The notes under the pieces were generated by a model. The model made no database searches, had not been told where the DNA came from, and saw only the letters and a list, made by a program, of their open reading frames with translations. This document shows, one piece after another, positions 8,494 to 20,053 of a stretch of DNA of 64,000 bases. Within the stretch, counting starts at the first letter, position 1. Each line of letters starts with the position of its first letter. This DNA is from Myxococcaceae bacterium (GTDB taxonomy: Bacteria; Myxococcota; Myxococcia; Myxococcales; Myxococcaceae). The translations under genes were made by a program, and so were the position numbers. The stretch covers positions 1-64,000 of the forward strand of contig JAEUJQ010000027.1 of NCBI GenBank assembly GCA_016793095.1. The letters are read 5' to 3'.

Positions 8494-11058
8494 TCACTTC
8501 ATCATCCGCAGCTCGCGCTGCGCGTCGATGTGTTTGGGGTCGAGCTTCACCGTGGCGTTGAAGTGCTTCTTCGCCGCGGCCAGGTCACCGACGAGCTTGT
8601 GCATCATCCCCTGGAAGAAGTGCGCCGAGACGATGTTCTGGTTGCGCTTGAGGCAGCTCTGAAGGTCCTTCATGGCCTCGGCGAGCCCGGCCTTCTTGTC
8701 GGTGAACGTGAAGAAGCGCGCGTAGCCGCGCCACGCGTAGGCCTCGGCGTCGTCGGGCATGAGGGCGATGGAGTCGTCGAGCATCTTGACCGCTTCGGCG
8801 AACTTCCTGGCGCCGACGAGGAGCTTGCCCTTCTGGAAGAACTCCTCGGCCTGCAGCAGCTTCGACACGTCCACCTTCTCGCCCGTGCCACCGTGCTCGA
8901 GCTCCGCGAGGTACTCCTTGCGCAGGTTCTCGTCGGCGAGGGTGCGATTGGCGTCGCCGATGCGCGCGAAGATGTCAGCCTTCACCTTCGACAACGCAGC
9001 CGGGGCGCCGGGCGGAACGGTGTCGGGGTGGTAGTCCTTGGCGAGCCTGAAGTAGGCCACCTTCACCGCGTTGGCCGGGGAGTCCTTCGTGAGCGCCAGC
9101 ACCTCGAAGTGGGTCTGCGACTTCATCTTCGCCAGCACGTCCGTCAGGCGCTTCACCTCGGCGTCGTACTGCGCCGTGCTCAACGCAGGTGCAGGAGGCG
9201 CGCTGACGACCCCGGAAGGCGCGGACACGAGGGGCGGGGAGACGACGGGCGCGGAAGGGGGCCTCGCTGGAGAGACGACGGGCGCTTGCCCACCTGGGTA
9301 CGACGGGGGCTTTGCGATGACGGGGTTCCCCGGGACGCCCGGCGGCCGGGGCACGGCTGGCGCGACCGCCGCGGGAGCAACCGCGACCGGAATCGCGGCA
9401 GGCGCCGGTGCTGCAGCGACGGGAGCGGCGGCCGGCGAGCCCTGCGGGGTGATGACGGGTCGCGGAGGGACTGGCGCTGGCGCCACTCCCTGAGCCGGGG
9501 GAGGCGGGCCTGGCCTCGCCGGGACCGCCGTCTTCACGACCGTGCCCGCGAAGGAGACGAGGTCGCATGGCTCGAGCATGAAGGCGACCCGCACCGCGTG
9601 CTCGGCCTCCGGTGCACCGCTCTGCAGCAGCTGGTTGAGCGTTCGCGTGCCGTCGAAGCCGGCGTACGCGCGGGTCTCCTGCGGCGAGAGACGCAGGTCG
9701 GCGACCGGCACCGGGCCCGAGGCCTTCATCACCGGAAAGTCGAGCGCCCCGTGCAGCCGCGCCTTGAGCTCGATGGTGGGGATCTTGCGCAGTTGATCCA
9801 CGTACAGCTGCCACCGGTTGCCGGCGGGCATGGCCTTGTGCGGCGGCAGGGCGGCGGCCTGCAGCGTGAAGCTGCCATCGGTCGCGCGCAACACCTGGCC
9901 GATGAGCCCCGCGACGCGCTGGTTCAAGGCGTCGAGCGCCACGTTCGGGTTCAACAGGCCGAGCCCGAAGAGCGCTGGCAGCAGCTCGCCGCCGAAGCGG
10001 GCGCCCTCTTTCTGCGCCTGCCCGAGCTGCTCTGGCCCCACGAGCCGCTGGCGCAGGAGGAACGTGGCGAGCGCGTCTTCGGGGTGCGTCGAGTCCACGA
10101 AGTCGGGGCTGCCCTTGCGGAAGTGCATCAGGATCGCGCGGTCGGGCAACTGGAAGGTCAGCAGGCCATTCAGATCCTGGGCGGCGGCGAGGAAGTAGAG
10201 CCGGAGCGGGCTCACCTCGCGCAAGGTCCCCGAGGGCGGCACGTTCTCGAGGGCCGCGACGGCCGGCGCGCTCTGGGGAACGGGCGCCGGTGGAGGCTGC
10301 GCGTCGCCGGCGATCGTCGGCGCCACCGGGGCTCCCGACGGCGTTGACGGGACCGGCGCTGACACTGCGGGTCGGGAAGGGGATGACGTGGGCGCGTGGG
10401 GAGCGCTCCCCATCGCCGCCGAGATCGCCGAGGCCGACATCACCGACGCCTTCGGCGCCGTCGGAGGCGCCATCATCCGAACCCCGGACGGGGAGGTCGC
10501 GACCGGTTCGGCGGCGTCACCAAAGAGCGAGTCGGCGAGCGACCCGCCACCCGCCGGCGCGGGAGGATGCGTGGGCGGGTGTCCAGGCGGCCGTCGCTGC
10601 GCCGACATCTGCGCAGGGTTCATCGGGCGCGCCTGCTGTTGGGCTCGCGCCCCCGGCCCGGCCATCGGACCCGCGCGAGGCACCGGGCCGCCAGGAACAG
10701 GCCCGCCAGGAACAGGCCCGCCAGGAACGGGGCCACCGGGAACGCCGACCGGTCCCCCGGGCGCTGTCCCGGGCTTCGCGCCTGCGGTCGGAAGCGGCGG
10801 AGGCGCCACCACCTTCGACCACGCCTCGTCCAGCTCGTTCGGCGGCAACACCTGATCGCCCCACAGGGTCTTCGGGAAGACCATGCGGATGCCGGGCATC
10901 CGTCCGGGGAAGACGTAGTTCGAGCCGTCGAGCGAGACCTGCACCCGCCCTTCGATGACGCCGTTGTCGAGGAGAAGCTCGACGCTGGTGGGCGTGAGCG
11001 GGCCGAACACCTTGCCCTTCTCGGTCCTCACCCAGATCTGGACGACTTCCTCGCTCAT
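8494..11058 (-). CDS. GYF-like / DUF4388 / DnaJ / TPR multidomain protein
   Basis: Protein of 854 residues. N-terminus about 5-65 resembles GYF_2 domains (IWVRTEKGKVFGPLTPTSV). A Pro/Gly/Ala-rich linker follows with PVPGG repeats (encoded near 10680-10742). A DUF4388-like domain occupies about 270-500 (starts GTLREVSPLRLYFLAAAQ). After another Pro/Ala linker comes a J domain about 640-700 with the HPD motif in KDYHPDTVPP, then three or so TPR repeats to the end. In other myxobacterial proteins DUF4388 acts in signalling and J domains recruit Hsp70. A cytoplasmic scaffold or co-chaperone is likely; the client is unknown. A -10-like TAGGTT ends 12 bases before the ATG. Confidence 0.85.
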   Translation of the reverse strand: MSEEVVQIWVRTEKGKVFGPLTPTSVELLLDNGVIEGRVQVSLDGSNYVFPGRMPGIRMVFPKTLWGDQVLPPNELDEAWSKVVAPPPLPTAGAKPGTAPGGPVGVPGGPVPGGPVPGGPVPGGPVPRAGPMAGPGARAQQQARPMNPAQMSAQRRPPGHPPTHPPAPAGGGSLADSLFGDAAEPVATSPSGVRMMAPPTAPKASVMSASAISAAMGSAPHAPTSSPSRPAVSAPVPSTPSGAPVAPTIAGDAQPPPAPVPQSAPAVAALENVPPSGTLREVSPLRLYFLAAAQDLNGLLTFQLPDRAILMHFRKGSPDFVDSTHPEDALATFLLRQRLVGPEQLGQAQKEGARFGGELLPALFGLGLLNPNVALDALNQRVAGLIGQVLRATDGSFTLQAAALPPHKAMPAGNRWQLYVDQLRKIPTIELKARLHGALDFPVMKASGPVPVADLRLSPQETRAYAGFDGTRTLNQLLQSGAPEAEHAVRVAFMLEPCDLVSFAGTVVKTAVPARPGPPPPAQGVAPAPVPPRPVITPQGSPAAAPVAAAPAPAAIPVAVAPAAVAPAVPRPPGVPGNPVIAKPPSYPGGQAPVVSPARPPSAPVVSPPLVSAPSGVVSAPPAPALSTAQYDAEVKRLTDVLAKMKSQTHFEVLALTKDSPANAVKVAYFRLAKDYHPDTVPPGAPAALSKVKADIFARIGDANRTLADENLRKEYLAELEHGGTGEKVDVSKLLQAEEFFQKGKLLVGARKFAEAVKMLDDSIALMPDDAEAYAWRGYARFFTFTDKKAGLAEAMKDLQSCLKRNQNIVSAHFFQGMMHKLVGDLAAAKKHFNATVKLDPKHIDAQRELRMMK
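10680..10742 (-). repeat. 15-base tandem repeats encoding PVPGG units
   Basis: Four copies of a 15-base unit (core ccaggaacaggcccg on the plus strand) in frame in the linker of the DnaJ/TPR gene, encoding Pro-Val-Pro-Gly-Gly repeats, an elastin-like flexible spacer. Confidence 0.85.
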
Positions 11059-11144
11059 CGGCTGGGACAGAACCTACCCCTAAAGGCCGACCCCGTGGCG
11101 CTCGAATCGGAACGACGCCCCTGAAACTCGGGCACAATCGCGGC

Positions 11145-11825
11145 GTGATCTGTCGGGCGTCAGCCGGGTTCGTCTTCATGCTGTCGGGCTGCGTCGCGTT
11201 GTCGAGCGTGCAGCCGGCTGACACCCTGGGGCGCGGGCGGCTGCAGGTGGGGATCGAGCCGGGCCTCTCGGCCGCCGTGACTCCACGCGCGCCGCTGTTG
11301 CCCCAGCCCGTCATGGACGTCTCGCTCCGCTTCGGCGCCCTGGAGCGGCTCGATCTCGGCGCGCGCCTCGGCCAGTCGGGGCTCGAAGTGTCGACGAAGG
11401 TGATGCTGACGCCACGGCGCTCTCCGGTGCTGGTGTCAGTCGCGCCAGCGCTGGGCGGCACCGTGCTGCTCGCGGGAGACACGCCAGCCGTGGTTGGCCA
11501 GAGCTTCTCTGCCGCCCTGCCCCTGCTCCTCGGCCTTCGGCTCGGGCCGCACCAGCTCGTGCTGGGTCCGCGCGCCCAGCTCATGGTGGTGGTGGCCAGC
11601 GACCCGAACCAGCCTGCGCTGCGAGCGCTCCTCGTCGGCGGGAGCCTGGGGGTGGCGCTACACGTGTCGCGGGCCGTGACGGTGCTGCCCGAGCTCGCGG
11701 TGGCGCCGGTGGTGCTCAGGGACGGAGCGCTCCCGCCTGGCGTGCCCGGCGTCACCGGCGGTGAGGGCGTACCCGTTCAGCTGAGGCTCGGCGTGCTCCT
11801 GGGTGAGCCGCAGCCCGTCGAGTGA
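11145..11825 (+). CDS. Lipoprotein or outer-membrane beta-barrel-like protein
   Basis: Protein of 226 residues with a signal sequence ending MLSGCVALS, a good lipobox (LSGC). The rest alternates short hydrophobic strands and Gly-rich turns (DLGARLGQSGLEV, LLGLRLGPHQLVL) and ends in a strand (VQLRLGVLLG), like a small outer-membrane beta-barrel. No family recognised. GTG start; a weak -10-like CACAAT (11133-11138) ends 6 bases before it. It is divergent from the DnaJ/TPR gene across 86 bases. Confidence 0.7.
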   Translation: MICRASAGFVFMLSGCVALSSVQPADTLGRGRLQVGIEPGLSAAVTPRAPLLPQPVMDVSLRFGALERLDLGARLGQSGLEVSTKVMLTPRRSPVLVSVAPALGGTVLLAGDTPAVVGQSFSAALPLLLGLRLGPHQLVLGPRAQLMVVVASDPNQPALRALLVGGSLGVALHVSRAVTVLPELAVAPVVLRDGALPPGVPGVTGGEGVPVQLRLGVLLGEPQPVE

Positions 11826-11917
11826 GCTGTTCACTCGAGTGCACACGAGCTGCAGGGGCCCTTCGCCTCGCGTCGCGGGTCCGTGCTAGGGAGCGCGCGT
11901 CTCTCACCGAGGTCTCC

Positions 11918-14758
11918 ATGCTCCGAGCCGTCCTTCTGTCCGTCGCGTTCCTCGTCTTCGCCGGCTGCCCGTCGAACATGGGCCAGTGTCGAACCAGCGC
12001 GGAGTGCCCGACCGGCCAGTCGTGCGTGGCCAACAAGTGCATGGGCGGCGCGGCGGGCGGAACGGGTGGCTCGAGCGGGACCGGTGGTGGAACCGCAGGT
12101 GGCTCGGCGGCAGGCGGCTCGACGGCGGGTGGCTCGACAGCGGGCGGCTCGACGGGGGGCGGCTCGACGATGGGCGGCGGCGCGGCCACGGGCGGAGAGA
12201 GCTGCGCGATGGCCCAGGTCGTCTCGGCGACCTCCACGATGTCGGGCACCACCGTCGGCGCGTCGAACGACGTCGGCCTGTCGTGCACCGGCGTGCGGAA
12301 CCCGGGGCCTGATCGCGTCTACGCCGTCACCGTGCCGCCGATGCAGCGCCTCAGCGTCACCCTCACGCCCGAGGAGACCGATCCCTCGGACGGCGGCCTG
12401 CAATACGATCCATCCCTCTACCTGGTCGCCGGCCCCGCCGCTGCCTGTTCGCCGGCCGACGCGGGCGATCGCAGCGCCTGCCTGGACGGCTCCGACATCG
12501 ACACGCCGCCTGGCTCTCCCGAGCGGGTCGCGTACCTCAACACCACCGCCGCGCCCGTCGAGGTCTTCGTCGTCGTCGACTCGTTCTTCACGATGCCGGA
12601 CGAGATGAACGGCACCACCCACGAAGGGCGGTACGACGTGAGCTTCACCCTGGCGGCGCCGCCCATGGGCGACCGCTGTGACTCCGCGACGACGCTGACG
12701 CCGGGCACCCTCGCCGGTCAGACGTTGACGGACTTCTCGAGCGACTACGGCGTGGGCATGGGCTGCCGCCGCTCCGACGGGCCTGACCGCGCCTACGCCA
12801 TCAGCGTGCCCGCGGGCCAACGGCTCTCTGCCGTGGCGCAGCCCGACAACGACGGAGGCTTCGACATCACCGTGAACGTCATCGCCGGGCCCGCCTCGTC
12901 GTGCGAGGCCAGCCCGCTGGTGTGTCTCACCGGCGCCGACTCCGCAGGCCTGGGGGGCAGCGAGCGCGTGGACTACGTCAACCGGGGAGCCGCGCCACAG
13001 CAGGTCTTCCTCGTCGTCGGCTCGTACGATCCCACCGACACCACCACGGGCTTCTCGCTCACCACCAGCGTCGCGACGCCACCGCCTGGCGACGAGTGCT
13101 CGACGGCCGTCACGCTGACCCCGGGCACGCCGATCACCGGCCAGGACTTCATGGGCTTCGGCGGGGACTACAACGGCGGCCCGAGCTGCAGCTTCACCAC
13201 CTCGGGGCCAGACCGCGTCTACGCCCTCACCGTGCCGCCCAACAAGCAGGCCACCATCACCGCGACGCCCAGCGCCGGGCTCAACACCTCGCTCTCGCTC
13301 ATCGACGGCCTCGCGAACTGCGCGACCGGCATGCTGCGCTGCGTGGCCTCCGCGAGCGCCGGCGCGGGCCTGCCCGACGTGCTGGTGTGGACGAACCGCA
13401 CGACCGCCAACCAGAACCTGCTCGTCCTGGTGGACAGCGCGTCGCCCGGAACAGGCACGTTCGACCTCTCGGCGACGATCGCCGACCCACCGATGGGCGA
13501 CTCGTGCGCGAACGCCACCACGCTCGCCGCCGGGGCGCCGATCGCCGGCACGACCATGGGCTTCACCAACGACTACACGTCCAGCATGTCGACGACGTGC
13601 GCGAGCTTCGACACGTTCGGCAACGACCGCGCGTATGCCTTCCAGGTGCCGAACGGACAGCGCGCGAAGGTGACGGTGGCGCCGGCGATGGACGGCGGCT
13701 TCGCAGCCTCGGTCAGCCTGGTGACGGGCACCGCGGCAGCCTGCGAGGCCTCGCCCCGCGTGTGCGTCGCGGCCGCGAACTCGAGCAGCGGTCCACGCAC
13801 GGCTGCGTTCTTCAACGGCACGGGGGCCGCGGTCGGCACCTTCGCCATCGTCGATGGCATCACGGGTCCCGGCGGCGACTTCACGATCGGGCTCTCCACC
13901 GCCACCCCGCCGGCCGACGACGTCTGCACGACGGCCACCACCAGCCTCGGCACCACCCCGCTGATGAACCAGACGCTGCGGCCAGCCGGCGTCACCTTCG
14001 AGCGTGACTACACCTGCGTGAGCGCCTCTCGCGGCGTCGATCGCGTGTACGTCGCCTCGGCGCCTCCCAACCAGCGCCTGTCGGTGACCGTCACGCCGAC
14101 CCCCCAGGTGATGGACGGCGGCTTCGATCCCGTCCTCTCGCTGATCGCCGGGCCCGCGACGGCGTGCGACTCGCCAGCCCGCCGGTGCCTCGCCGGTGAA
14201 GACGTCGGGGGGCGCAACAGCCCGGAGTCCGCCAGCATCACCAACGCCACCAACGCCGCGCAGCCCGTCTTCGTCGTCGTGAGCTCGTACAACGACGCCG
14301 ACTCCGACACCGTCTTCTCGTTGTCCTCCACCACGACCACCATCGCCGCGGGCGAGGTCTGCGAGAACGCCCAGGCCATCACCTCGGGCATGCCGCTCAT
14401 GAACGAGACGGTCGCCTCGTACGCTCACGACTACGCCTTCTCGAGCCTGAGCTGCAGCCGCGTGTCGGGTGGCCCCGACCGGGTGTATTCGATTCAGGTC
14501 GGCGCCAACCAGACGCTCGCGGTGCGGGGCGTGCCCGACATGATGAGCGACATCGTGTTGAACGTCGTCGAGGGGCCAGCGGCCAACTGCAACGCCACCA
14601 GCGTCACCTGCCTGGCGTCCGCCGACCGCGGCAATGCCGGCCAGGAAGATCGCCTCACCTGGATGAACACGACGGGCGCGGCGAAGACGGTGCTGATCGT
14701 CGTGTCGAACTACCGCGCCGGCGTCATGACGTACTCGCTCGACGTGACCGTCCAGTAG
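11918..14758 (+). CDS. Large lipoprotein with Gly-Ser linker and six tandem PPC-like repeats
   Basis: Protein of 946 residues from the ATG at 11918; the longer in-frame start is rejected because this one gives a clean lipoprotein signal (LVFAGC). A short Cys segment (CRTSAECPTGQSC) and a Gly/Ser/Thr-rich linker (about residues 45-90) follow. The rest is six repeats of about 130-140 residues, each opening with a Cys motif such as CDSATTLTPG, CSTAVTLTPG or CANATTLAAG, followed by GPDR[AV]YA, Q[RK]LS and a late CLAG or CLTG cysteine pair. The pattern fits PPC-type beta-sandwich domains seen in exported bacterial proteins. Probably surface-exposed, binding or adhesive; the ligand is unknown. The stop is 6 bases from the convergent YndJ-like gene. 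Confidence 0.8.
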   Translation: MLRAVLLSVAFLVFAGCPSNMGQCRTSAECPTGQSCVANKCMGGAAGGTGGSSGTGGGTAGGSAAGGSTAGGSTAGGSTGGGSTMGGGAATGGESCAMAQVVSATSTMSGTTVGASNDVGLSCTGVRNPGPDRVYAVTVPPMQRLSVTLTPEETDPSDGGLQYDPSLYLVAGPAAACSPADAGDRSACLDGSDIDTPPGSPERVAYLNTTAAPVEVFVVVDSFFTMPDEMNGTTHEGRYDVSFTLAAPPMGDRCDSATTLTPGTLAGQTLTDFSSDYGVGMGCRRSDGPDRAYAISVPAGQRLSAVAQPDNDGGFDITVNVIAGPASSCEASPLVCLTGADSAGLGGSERVDYVNRGAAPQQVFLVVGSYDPTDTTTGFSLTTSVATPPPGDECSTAVTLTPGTPITGQDFMGFGGDYNGGPSCSFTTSGPDRVYALTVPPNKQATITATPSAGLNTSLSLIDGLANCATGMLRCVASASAGAGLPDVLVWTNRTTANQNLLVLVDSASPGTGTFDLSATIADPPMGDSCANATTLAAGAPIAGTTMGFTNDYTSSMSTTCASFDTFGNDRAYAFQVPNGQRAKVTVAPAMDGGFAASVSLVTGTAAACEASPRVCVAAANSSSGPRTAAFFNGTGAAVGTFAIVDGITGPGGDFTIGLSTATPPADDVCTTATTSLGTTPLMNQTLRPAGVTFERDYTCVSASRGVDRVYVASAPPNQRLSVTVTPTPQVMDGGFDPVLSLIAGPATACDSPARRCLAGEDVGGRNSPESASITNATNAAQPVFVVVSSYNDADSDTVFSLSSTTTTIAAGEVCENAQAITSGMPLMNETVASYAHDYAFSSLSCSRVSGGPDRVYSIQVGANQTLAVRGVPDMMSDIVLNVVEGPAANCNATSVTCLASADRGNAGQEDRLTWMNTTGAAKTVLIVVSNYRAGVMTYSLDVTVQ
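12100..12195 (+). repeat. 15-base repeats encoding AGGST-type linker
   Basis: Six or so in-frame copies of a unit with core ggcggctcgac, giving a Gly/Ser/Thr linker between the lipidated N-terminus and the repeat domains of the lipoprotein. Confidence 0.75.
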
Positions 14759-14764
14759 CGCCGC

Positions 14765-15565
14765 TCACGACGGGGTCCGGCCGGCGCTCGAGCGATCGTC
14801 GAGCCAGAAGGCCAGGTGGCCGGGCAGGATGAAGCCGAACGCGTTCAGCGCGCCGTGGGTGGGCACCATGTCCACCACGGTGAGCGCGGGAATGGCGGGC
14901 CAGTACTGGTTCGCTGCCCACGCGAGGGCGAGCGCCATGGCGACCCAGGGTGAAGCCGCCGTCAGCAGCAACAGCCGGTGGGGCCACGCAGCGCGGCGGT
15001 TCGCCTCGAGCGCCGCGAAGACGGCCACCCCGCACACCCCCACCGCCATCAGCGCTGCGCCGCCGACCTGGAACAGCGCGAGCCGCGTGATGAAGCCCAG
15101 CGCGACGATCGGCGGCGCGAGCATCAAGAGGCCGCCGACGAGCTGACGCGCACGCGTCGGTCGCTCCTGCACCAGCCGCTGCGCGAGCGAGAGCGCCCCC
15201 ACCCCCGCGTACGAGAAGTGCACCGCCGTCAGCTTCACGATCGGCTCGGGGATCTCGAAGAGCGTCACCTCGAGGCGCGAAGCCACCAGCGCGAGCGCGG
15301 CGGTCACCCCGAAGCCCGCCATCACCACGTTCGCCACGCGCTTGCGGCGAAGCGCGCCCACCACCTCGACGAGACAGAGGAAGAGCCACGGCCCCAGCAC
15401 CGCGCCGGCTGGCCAGCCGGGGGCCACCGCGAGCGAGGCGGCGACCGCGAGCGCGGCGACCTGCCACGGCGTGAAGCGCCGCTGGAACGCGAGGGGCATG
15501 ACGACGGCCACGCCCAGCACGAGCGCGACGTTCATCACCGGCACCATCGCCTCGGCGGGCGTCAC
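14765..15565 (-). CDS. YndJ-like multi-pass membrane protein
   Basis: Protein of 266 residues with eight or nine hydrophobic helices. Features resemble the YndJ family: PEPIVKLTAVHFSYAGVGAL in the middle and THGALNAFGFILPGHLAFWL near the end, with conserved His residues inside membrane segments. The family has no established biochemical role. GTG start 13 bases after the preceding small membrane-protein gene, so probably one transcript. Assignment rests on the remembered motifs only. Confidence 0.65.
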   Translation of the reverse strand: MTPAEAMVPVMNVALVLGVAVVMPLAFQRRFTPWQVAALAVAASLAVAPGWPAGAVLGPWLFLCLVEVVGALRRKRVANVVMAGFGVTAALALVASRLEVTLFEIPEPIVKLTAVHFSYAGVGALSLAQRLVQERPTRARQLVGGLLMLAPPIVALGFITRLALFQVGGAALMAVGVCGVAVFAALEANRRAAWPHRLLLLTAASPWVAMALALAWAANQYWPAIPALTVVDMVPTHGALNAFGFILPGHLAFWLDDRSSAGRTPS

Positions 15566-15578
15566 CTGGCGGACGCTC

Positions 15579-16010
15579 CTACTCGTTCGTCACGGCGAGG
15601 TTCTGCACCGTGCCCCGGCTGGGGACGTCGCACGCGTCCTGGTTCGAGAACGAGGACACCGGCATGGTCACCGTCGTCTCGTCGGCGCCCGCCGCCACCG
15701 ACCCGCACGCGTGGCCGCTCATCTTCCCGCCGTTCTGACAGGCGATCTCGAGGTCCCAGCACGCGCGGAAGGCCCCGAGCCCCTCGGTGCGCTTCACCCC
15801 GCACTCGACCCCCGCCGGCCCCGGGGTACCGCAATCGACCCGCGCGGCGCTCGAGCTCGCCGCCTCGCTCGCGACGGCGCCGCCCACCAGCAGGAGCGCG
15901 CCGAGCCCACAACACCCGATCAGCAGACACCCGCCTCCAGCGACCCACATCCAGTTGCGGGAGAACCAGCTCGTGGGAGCCTCAGGACTCTGGCCGGGTT
16001 GTGGCGTCAT
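15579..16010 (-). CDS. Small single-TM protein of unknown function
   Basis: Protein of 143 residues from the ATG at 16010. One very hydrophobic, Gly/Cys-rich helix at about 20-50 (VAGGGCLLIGCCGLGALLLV) follows a short cytoplasmic N-terminus with QPGQSPEAPTSW. The exported part has five or six cysteines (DCGTPG, ECGVK, ACWDLEIAC, HACGS, DACD), consistent with disulfides. The longer in-frame extension is rejected because it overlaps the divergent kinase gene. A -10-like TAGAAA (16018-16023, minus strand) ends 7 bases before the ATG, which fits a leaderless mRNA. Function unknown. Confidence 0.7.
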   Translation of the reverse strand: MTPQPGQSPEAPTSWFSRNWMWVAGGGCLLIGCCGLGALLLVGGAVASEAASSSAARVDCGTPGPAGVECGVKRTEGLGAFRACWDLEIACQNGGKMSGHACGSVAAGADETTVTMPVSSFSNQDACDVPSRGTVQNLAVTNE

Positions 16011-16088
16011 GACGGGCTTTCTAGATGACCCCTCCCCCCGTCGCACGGGACGACTGAAGAAACTGGTCGCGCGTGCCGATGGCTCTGC

Positions 16089-18275
16089 ATGCGCGCTGTG
16101 CTCGTCCTCGAGCGGCTCTGCCTGGCCCGGGTCCCAGAAGACCCTGACACCCAGCGCCGCGCGCGCGGGCTGCTCTTCACGTCCCTGGCCTTCGCGACGA
16201 TCCTGGTCGGCTGGCTCCCGTTCGACCTCGCCTTCACGGACGGGCGCGGAGCTCTGATCCTCATCACGGCCGCGCTGGGAATGGTCGGCGCGCTCGTGCT
16301 CTTGAGACGCACCGGCCGGGTGGACCAGAGCCTTCATGTCTTCGTCGGCTCCATCACCTTCGCGGTGATGCTCTCGGCGCATACCTACTGGGGAGGGCAC
16401 GCCCGCGAGATCCTGGTCGCGCTCCTGCTGGTGCCGAGCCTGGCGACCGCCCTGGGGGGCGTTCGCGCGGGGCTGTTCTGGCTGAGCCTGACGGTCGTGC
16501 TCATGGTCGCTCAGCATCTGCTCGACGGGCTCGGCCTCACCTCACCGCTGATGGTGAGCGCCCGGGAGGTGCAGCTCATCGGCGTGGTGACCCTGGCGCT
16601 GGTGGTGATCGCCTCGGGCACGCTCGCCGTGATCTACGAGCTGCAGCACACGCGGGCGCGCTCGGAGCTCGCCACGGCGCTGCAGCGGGCAGAGGACGCC
16701 AACCGCGCCAAGAGTGAGTTCCTGGCGAGCATGAGCCACGAGATCCGGACGCCGATGAACGGTGTCCTGGGCATGCTCGGGCTGCTGCTCGACGGCCGCC
16801 TCGGCACCGAGGAGCGGGAGTTCGCCCGCTCGGCGCATGTCTCTGCCGAGCTGTTGCTCTCACTGCTCAACGAGGTGCTCGACTTCTCGAAGCTCGAGGC
16901 GGGCAAGGTGCAGCTCGAGCCCGTGCCCACCGACCTGCTCGCGGTGACGGAAGACGTCGTCGATCTGATGCGGGCCCGCGCACACGAGAAGCGCATCGAG
17001 CTCGTCCTTCGCGTGGCCCCCGGCCTGCCTCGCTTCGTGGTGTGCGATGGCGGAAGGCTGCGGCAGGTGCTGCTCAACCTCACCTCGAACGCCATCAAGT
17101 TCACCAGCAGGGGCCACGTGCTCATCGACCTCGATGGGCACGCGCGCGGCGATCAGCTCGAGCTCGTGCTCGCCGTCGAAGACACCGGCATCGGCATTCC
17201 GAAGGATCGGATCGAGGCGGTCTTCGAGGCCTTCACGCAGGCCGACAACTCGACCACGCGTCGCTACGGCGGCACGGGCCTCGGGCTGGCGATCACGCGG
17301 CGCATCGTCGGCGCGATGGGCGGCCGTGTCCTGGTCGAGAGCCAGGTCGAGCGCGGGAGCCGGTTCACGGTGACGGTGACGGTGCCGCTCGATCTCCACG
17401 CCCCCGCTGCGCTGCCACCGGCAGAGACGCTCCAGGGCGTGCGGGTGCTGATCGTCGATGACAACGCAGTCAACCGGCGCATCGTGCACGAGCAGATCAT
17501 CAGCTGGGGCATGCGCAACGGCCGCTTCGCCTCGGGGCCCGAGGCCATCGACGCGCTGCTCGAGGCGCACGCGCAGGGCGATCCGTACCAGGTGGCGATC
17601 ATCGACTTCCAGATGCCGGAGATGAGCGGCGCCGACCTGGCACGCCGGATCCGCGCCGACGCCCGGCTCGAGAACATGGCGCTGGTGATGCTGACGAGCG
17701 TCGCGGTGCCTGGCCATGAGGCGTCGATGCACGAGCACGGCTTCGACGCCTACGTGGTGAAGCCGGCGCGCCGGTCGCGGCTGCACGACGCGGTGCTGCG
17801 AGCGCGGGTCGGCCGAGCGCGTATTCCGTCGCCGCTGCCCCAGGAGTCCCCGCTGCCACCGCCCACCCGCATGGGCCTGCGGGTGCTGCTCGCAGAGGAC
17901 GACCTCGTCTCTCAGCAGGTCGCGCGCCGGCTGCTCGAGCGTCATCACTGCCGTGTGGACGTGGTGGGGAACGGGCGCGAGGCGGTCGAGATGGCCCGGA
18001 AGTTCCCGTACGACCTCGTGCTGCTCGACTGCCACATGCCCGAGGTGGACGGCTACGAGGCCGCCAGGCACATCCGCCGGCTCGAGGGCGCCATCGCGCA
18101 CGTGCCGATCGTCGCGCTGACGGCTGACGCGCTCGTGGGCGCGAGGGAGCGCGCGCTGGCGGCAGGCATGAACGACCACGTCTCGAAGCCCGTTCGTCCA
18201 CACGCGCTGTCCACGATGCTCGAGCGGTGGGCGGCCGCGAAGGAGGCCGAGGGCGTGGCCAACGTGGCGAGCTGA
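16089..18275 (+). CDS. Membrane hybrid histidine kinase with two receiver domains
   Basis: Protein of 728 residues. Five or six helices in the first 185 residues form a membrane sensor without a large periplasmic loop. A short coiled coil ([20 protein letters not shown]) leads into HisKA with His217 in SMSHEIRTP. The ATPase domain has [16 protein letters not shown] and GGTGLGL. Two receivers follow: the first with Asp506 ([10 protein letters not shown]), the second with Asp647 ([15 protein letters not shown]) and the Lys in VSKPV. The layout resembles BarA/TorS-like phosphorelay kinases without the HPt domain, so a separate HPt protein is expected elsewhere. It stops 2 bases from the convergent mutase gene. 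It may arise from the 78-base divergent region shared with the small TM protein. Confidence 0.95.
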   Translation: MRAVLVLERLCLARVPEDPDTQRRARGLLFTSLAFATILVGWLPFDLAFTDGRGALILITAALGMVGALVLLRRTGRVDQSLHVFVGSITFAVMLSAHTYWGGHAREILVALLLVPSLATALGGVRAGLFWLSLTVVLMVAQHLLDGLGLTSPLMVSAREVQLIGVVTLALVVIASGTLAVIYELQHTRARSELATALQRAEDANRAKSEFLASMSHEIRTPMNGVLGMLGLLLDGRLGTEEREFARSAHVSAELLLSLLNEVLDFSKLEAGKVQLEPVPTDLLAVTEDVVDLMRARAHEKRIELVLRVAPGLPRFVVCDGGRLRQVLLNLTSNAIKFTSRGHVLIDLDGHARGDQLELVLAVEDTGIGIPKDRIEAVFEAFTQADNSTTRRYGGTGLGLAITRRIVGAMGGRVLVESQVERGSRFTVTVTVPLDLHAPAALPPAETLQGVRVLIVDDNAVNRRIVHEQIISWGMRNGRFASGPEAIDALLEAHAQGDPYQVAIIDFQMPEMSGADLARRIRADARLENMALVMLTSVAVPGHEASMHEHGFDAYVVKPARRSRLHDAVLRARVGRARIPSPLPQESPLPPPTRMGLRVLLAEDDLVSQQVARRLLERHHCRVDVVGNGREAVEMARKFPYDLVLLDCHMPEVDGYEAARHIRRLEGAIAHVPIVALTADALVGARERALAAGMNDHVSKPVRPHALSTMLERWAAAKEAEGVANVAS

Positions 18276-18277
18276 GG

Positions 18278-19942
<1,665 letters not shown>

Positions 19943-20053
19943 GGCGGGTCGAATAGCACGCGGTCGCGGCCGCACGGGAGCGCGTCGTGCGCGAATGTCC
20001 CACCAGGCGGCGCTGCCGAGTCTCTGCTCTACTCACCCTCTCTCCGGTCCTTC

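Noticed and set aside
11831-14428. Long minus-strand open frame of 865 codons opposite the repeat lipoprotein
   Set aside because: It lies antisense to a gene with clear signal peptide and repeats, and its product is an Arg/Gly/Ala-rich sequence without any motif, as expected from high-GC shadows.
16011-16517. N-terminal extension of the small TM protein
   Set aside because: It overlaps the divergent hybrid kinase and would place the helix deep inside the protein; the ATG at 16010 is next to a -10-like element.
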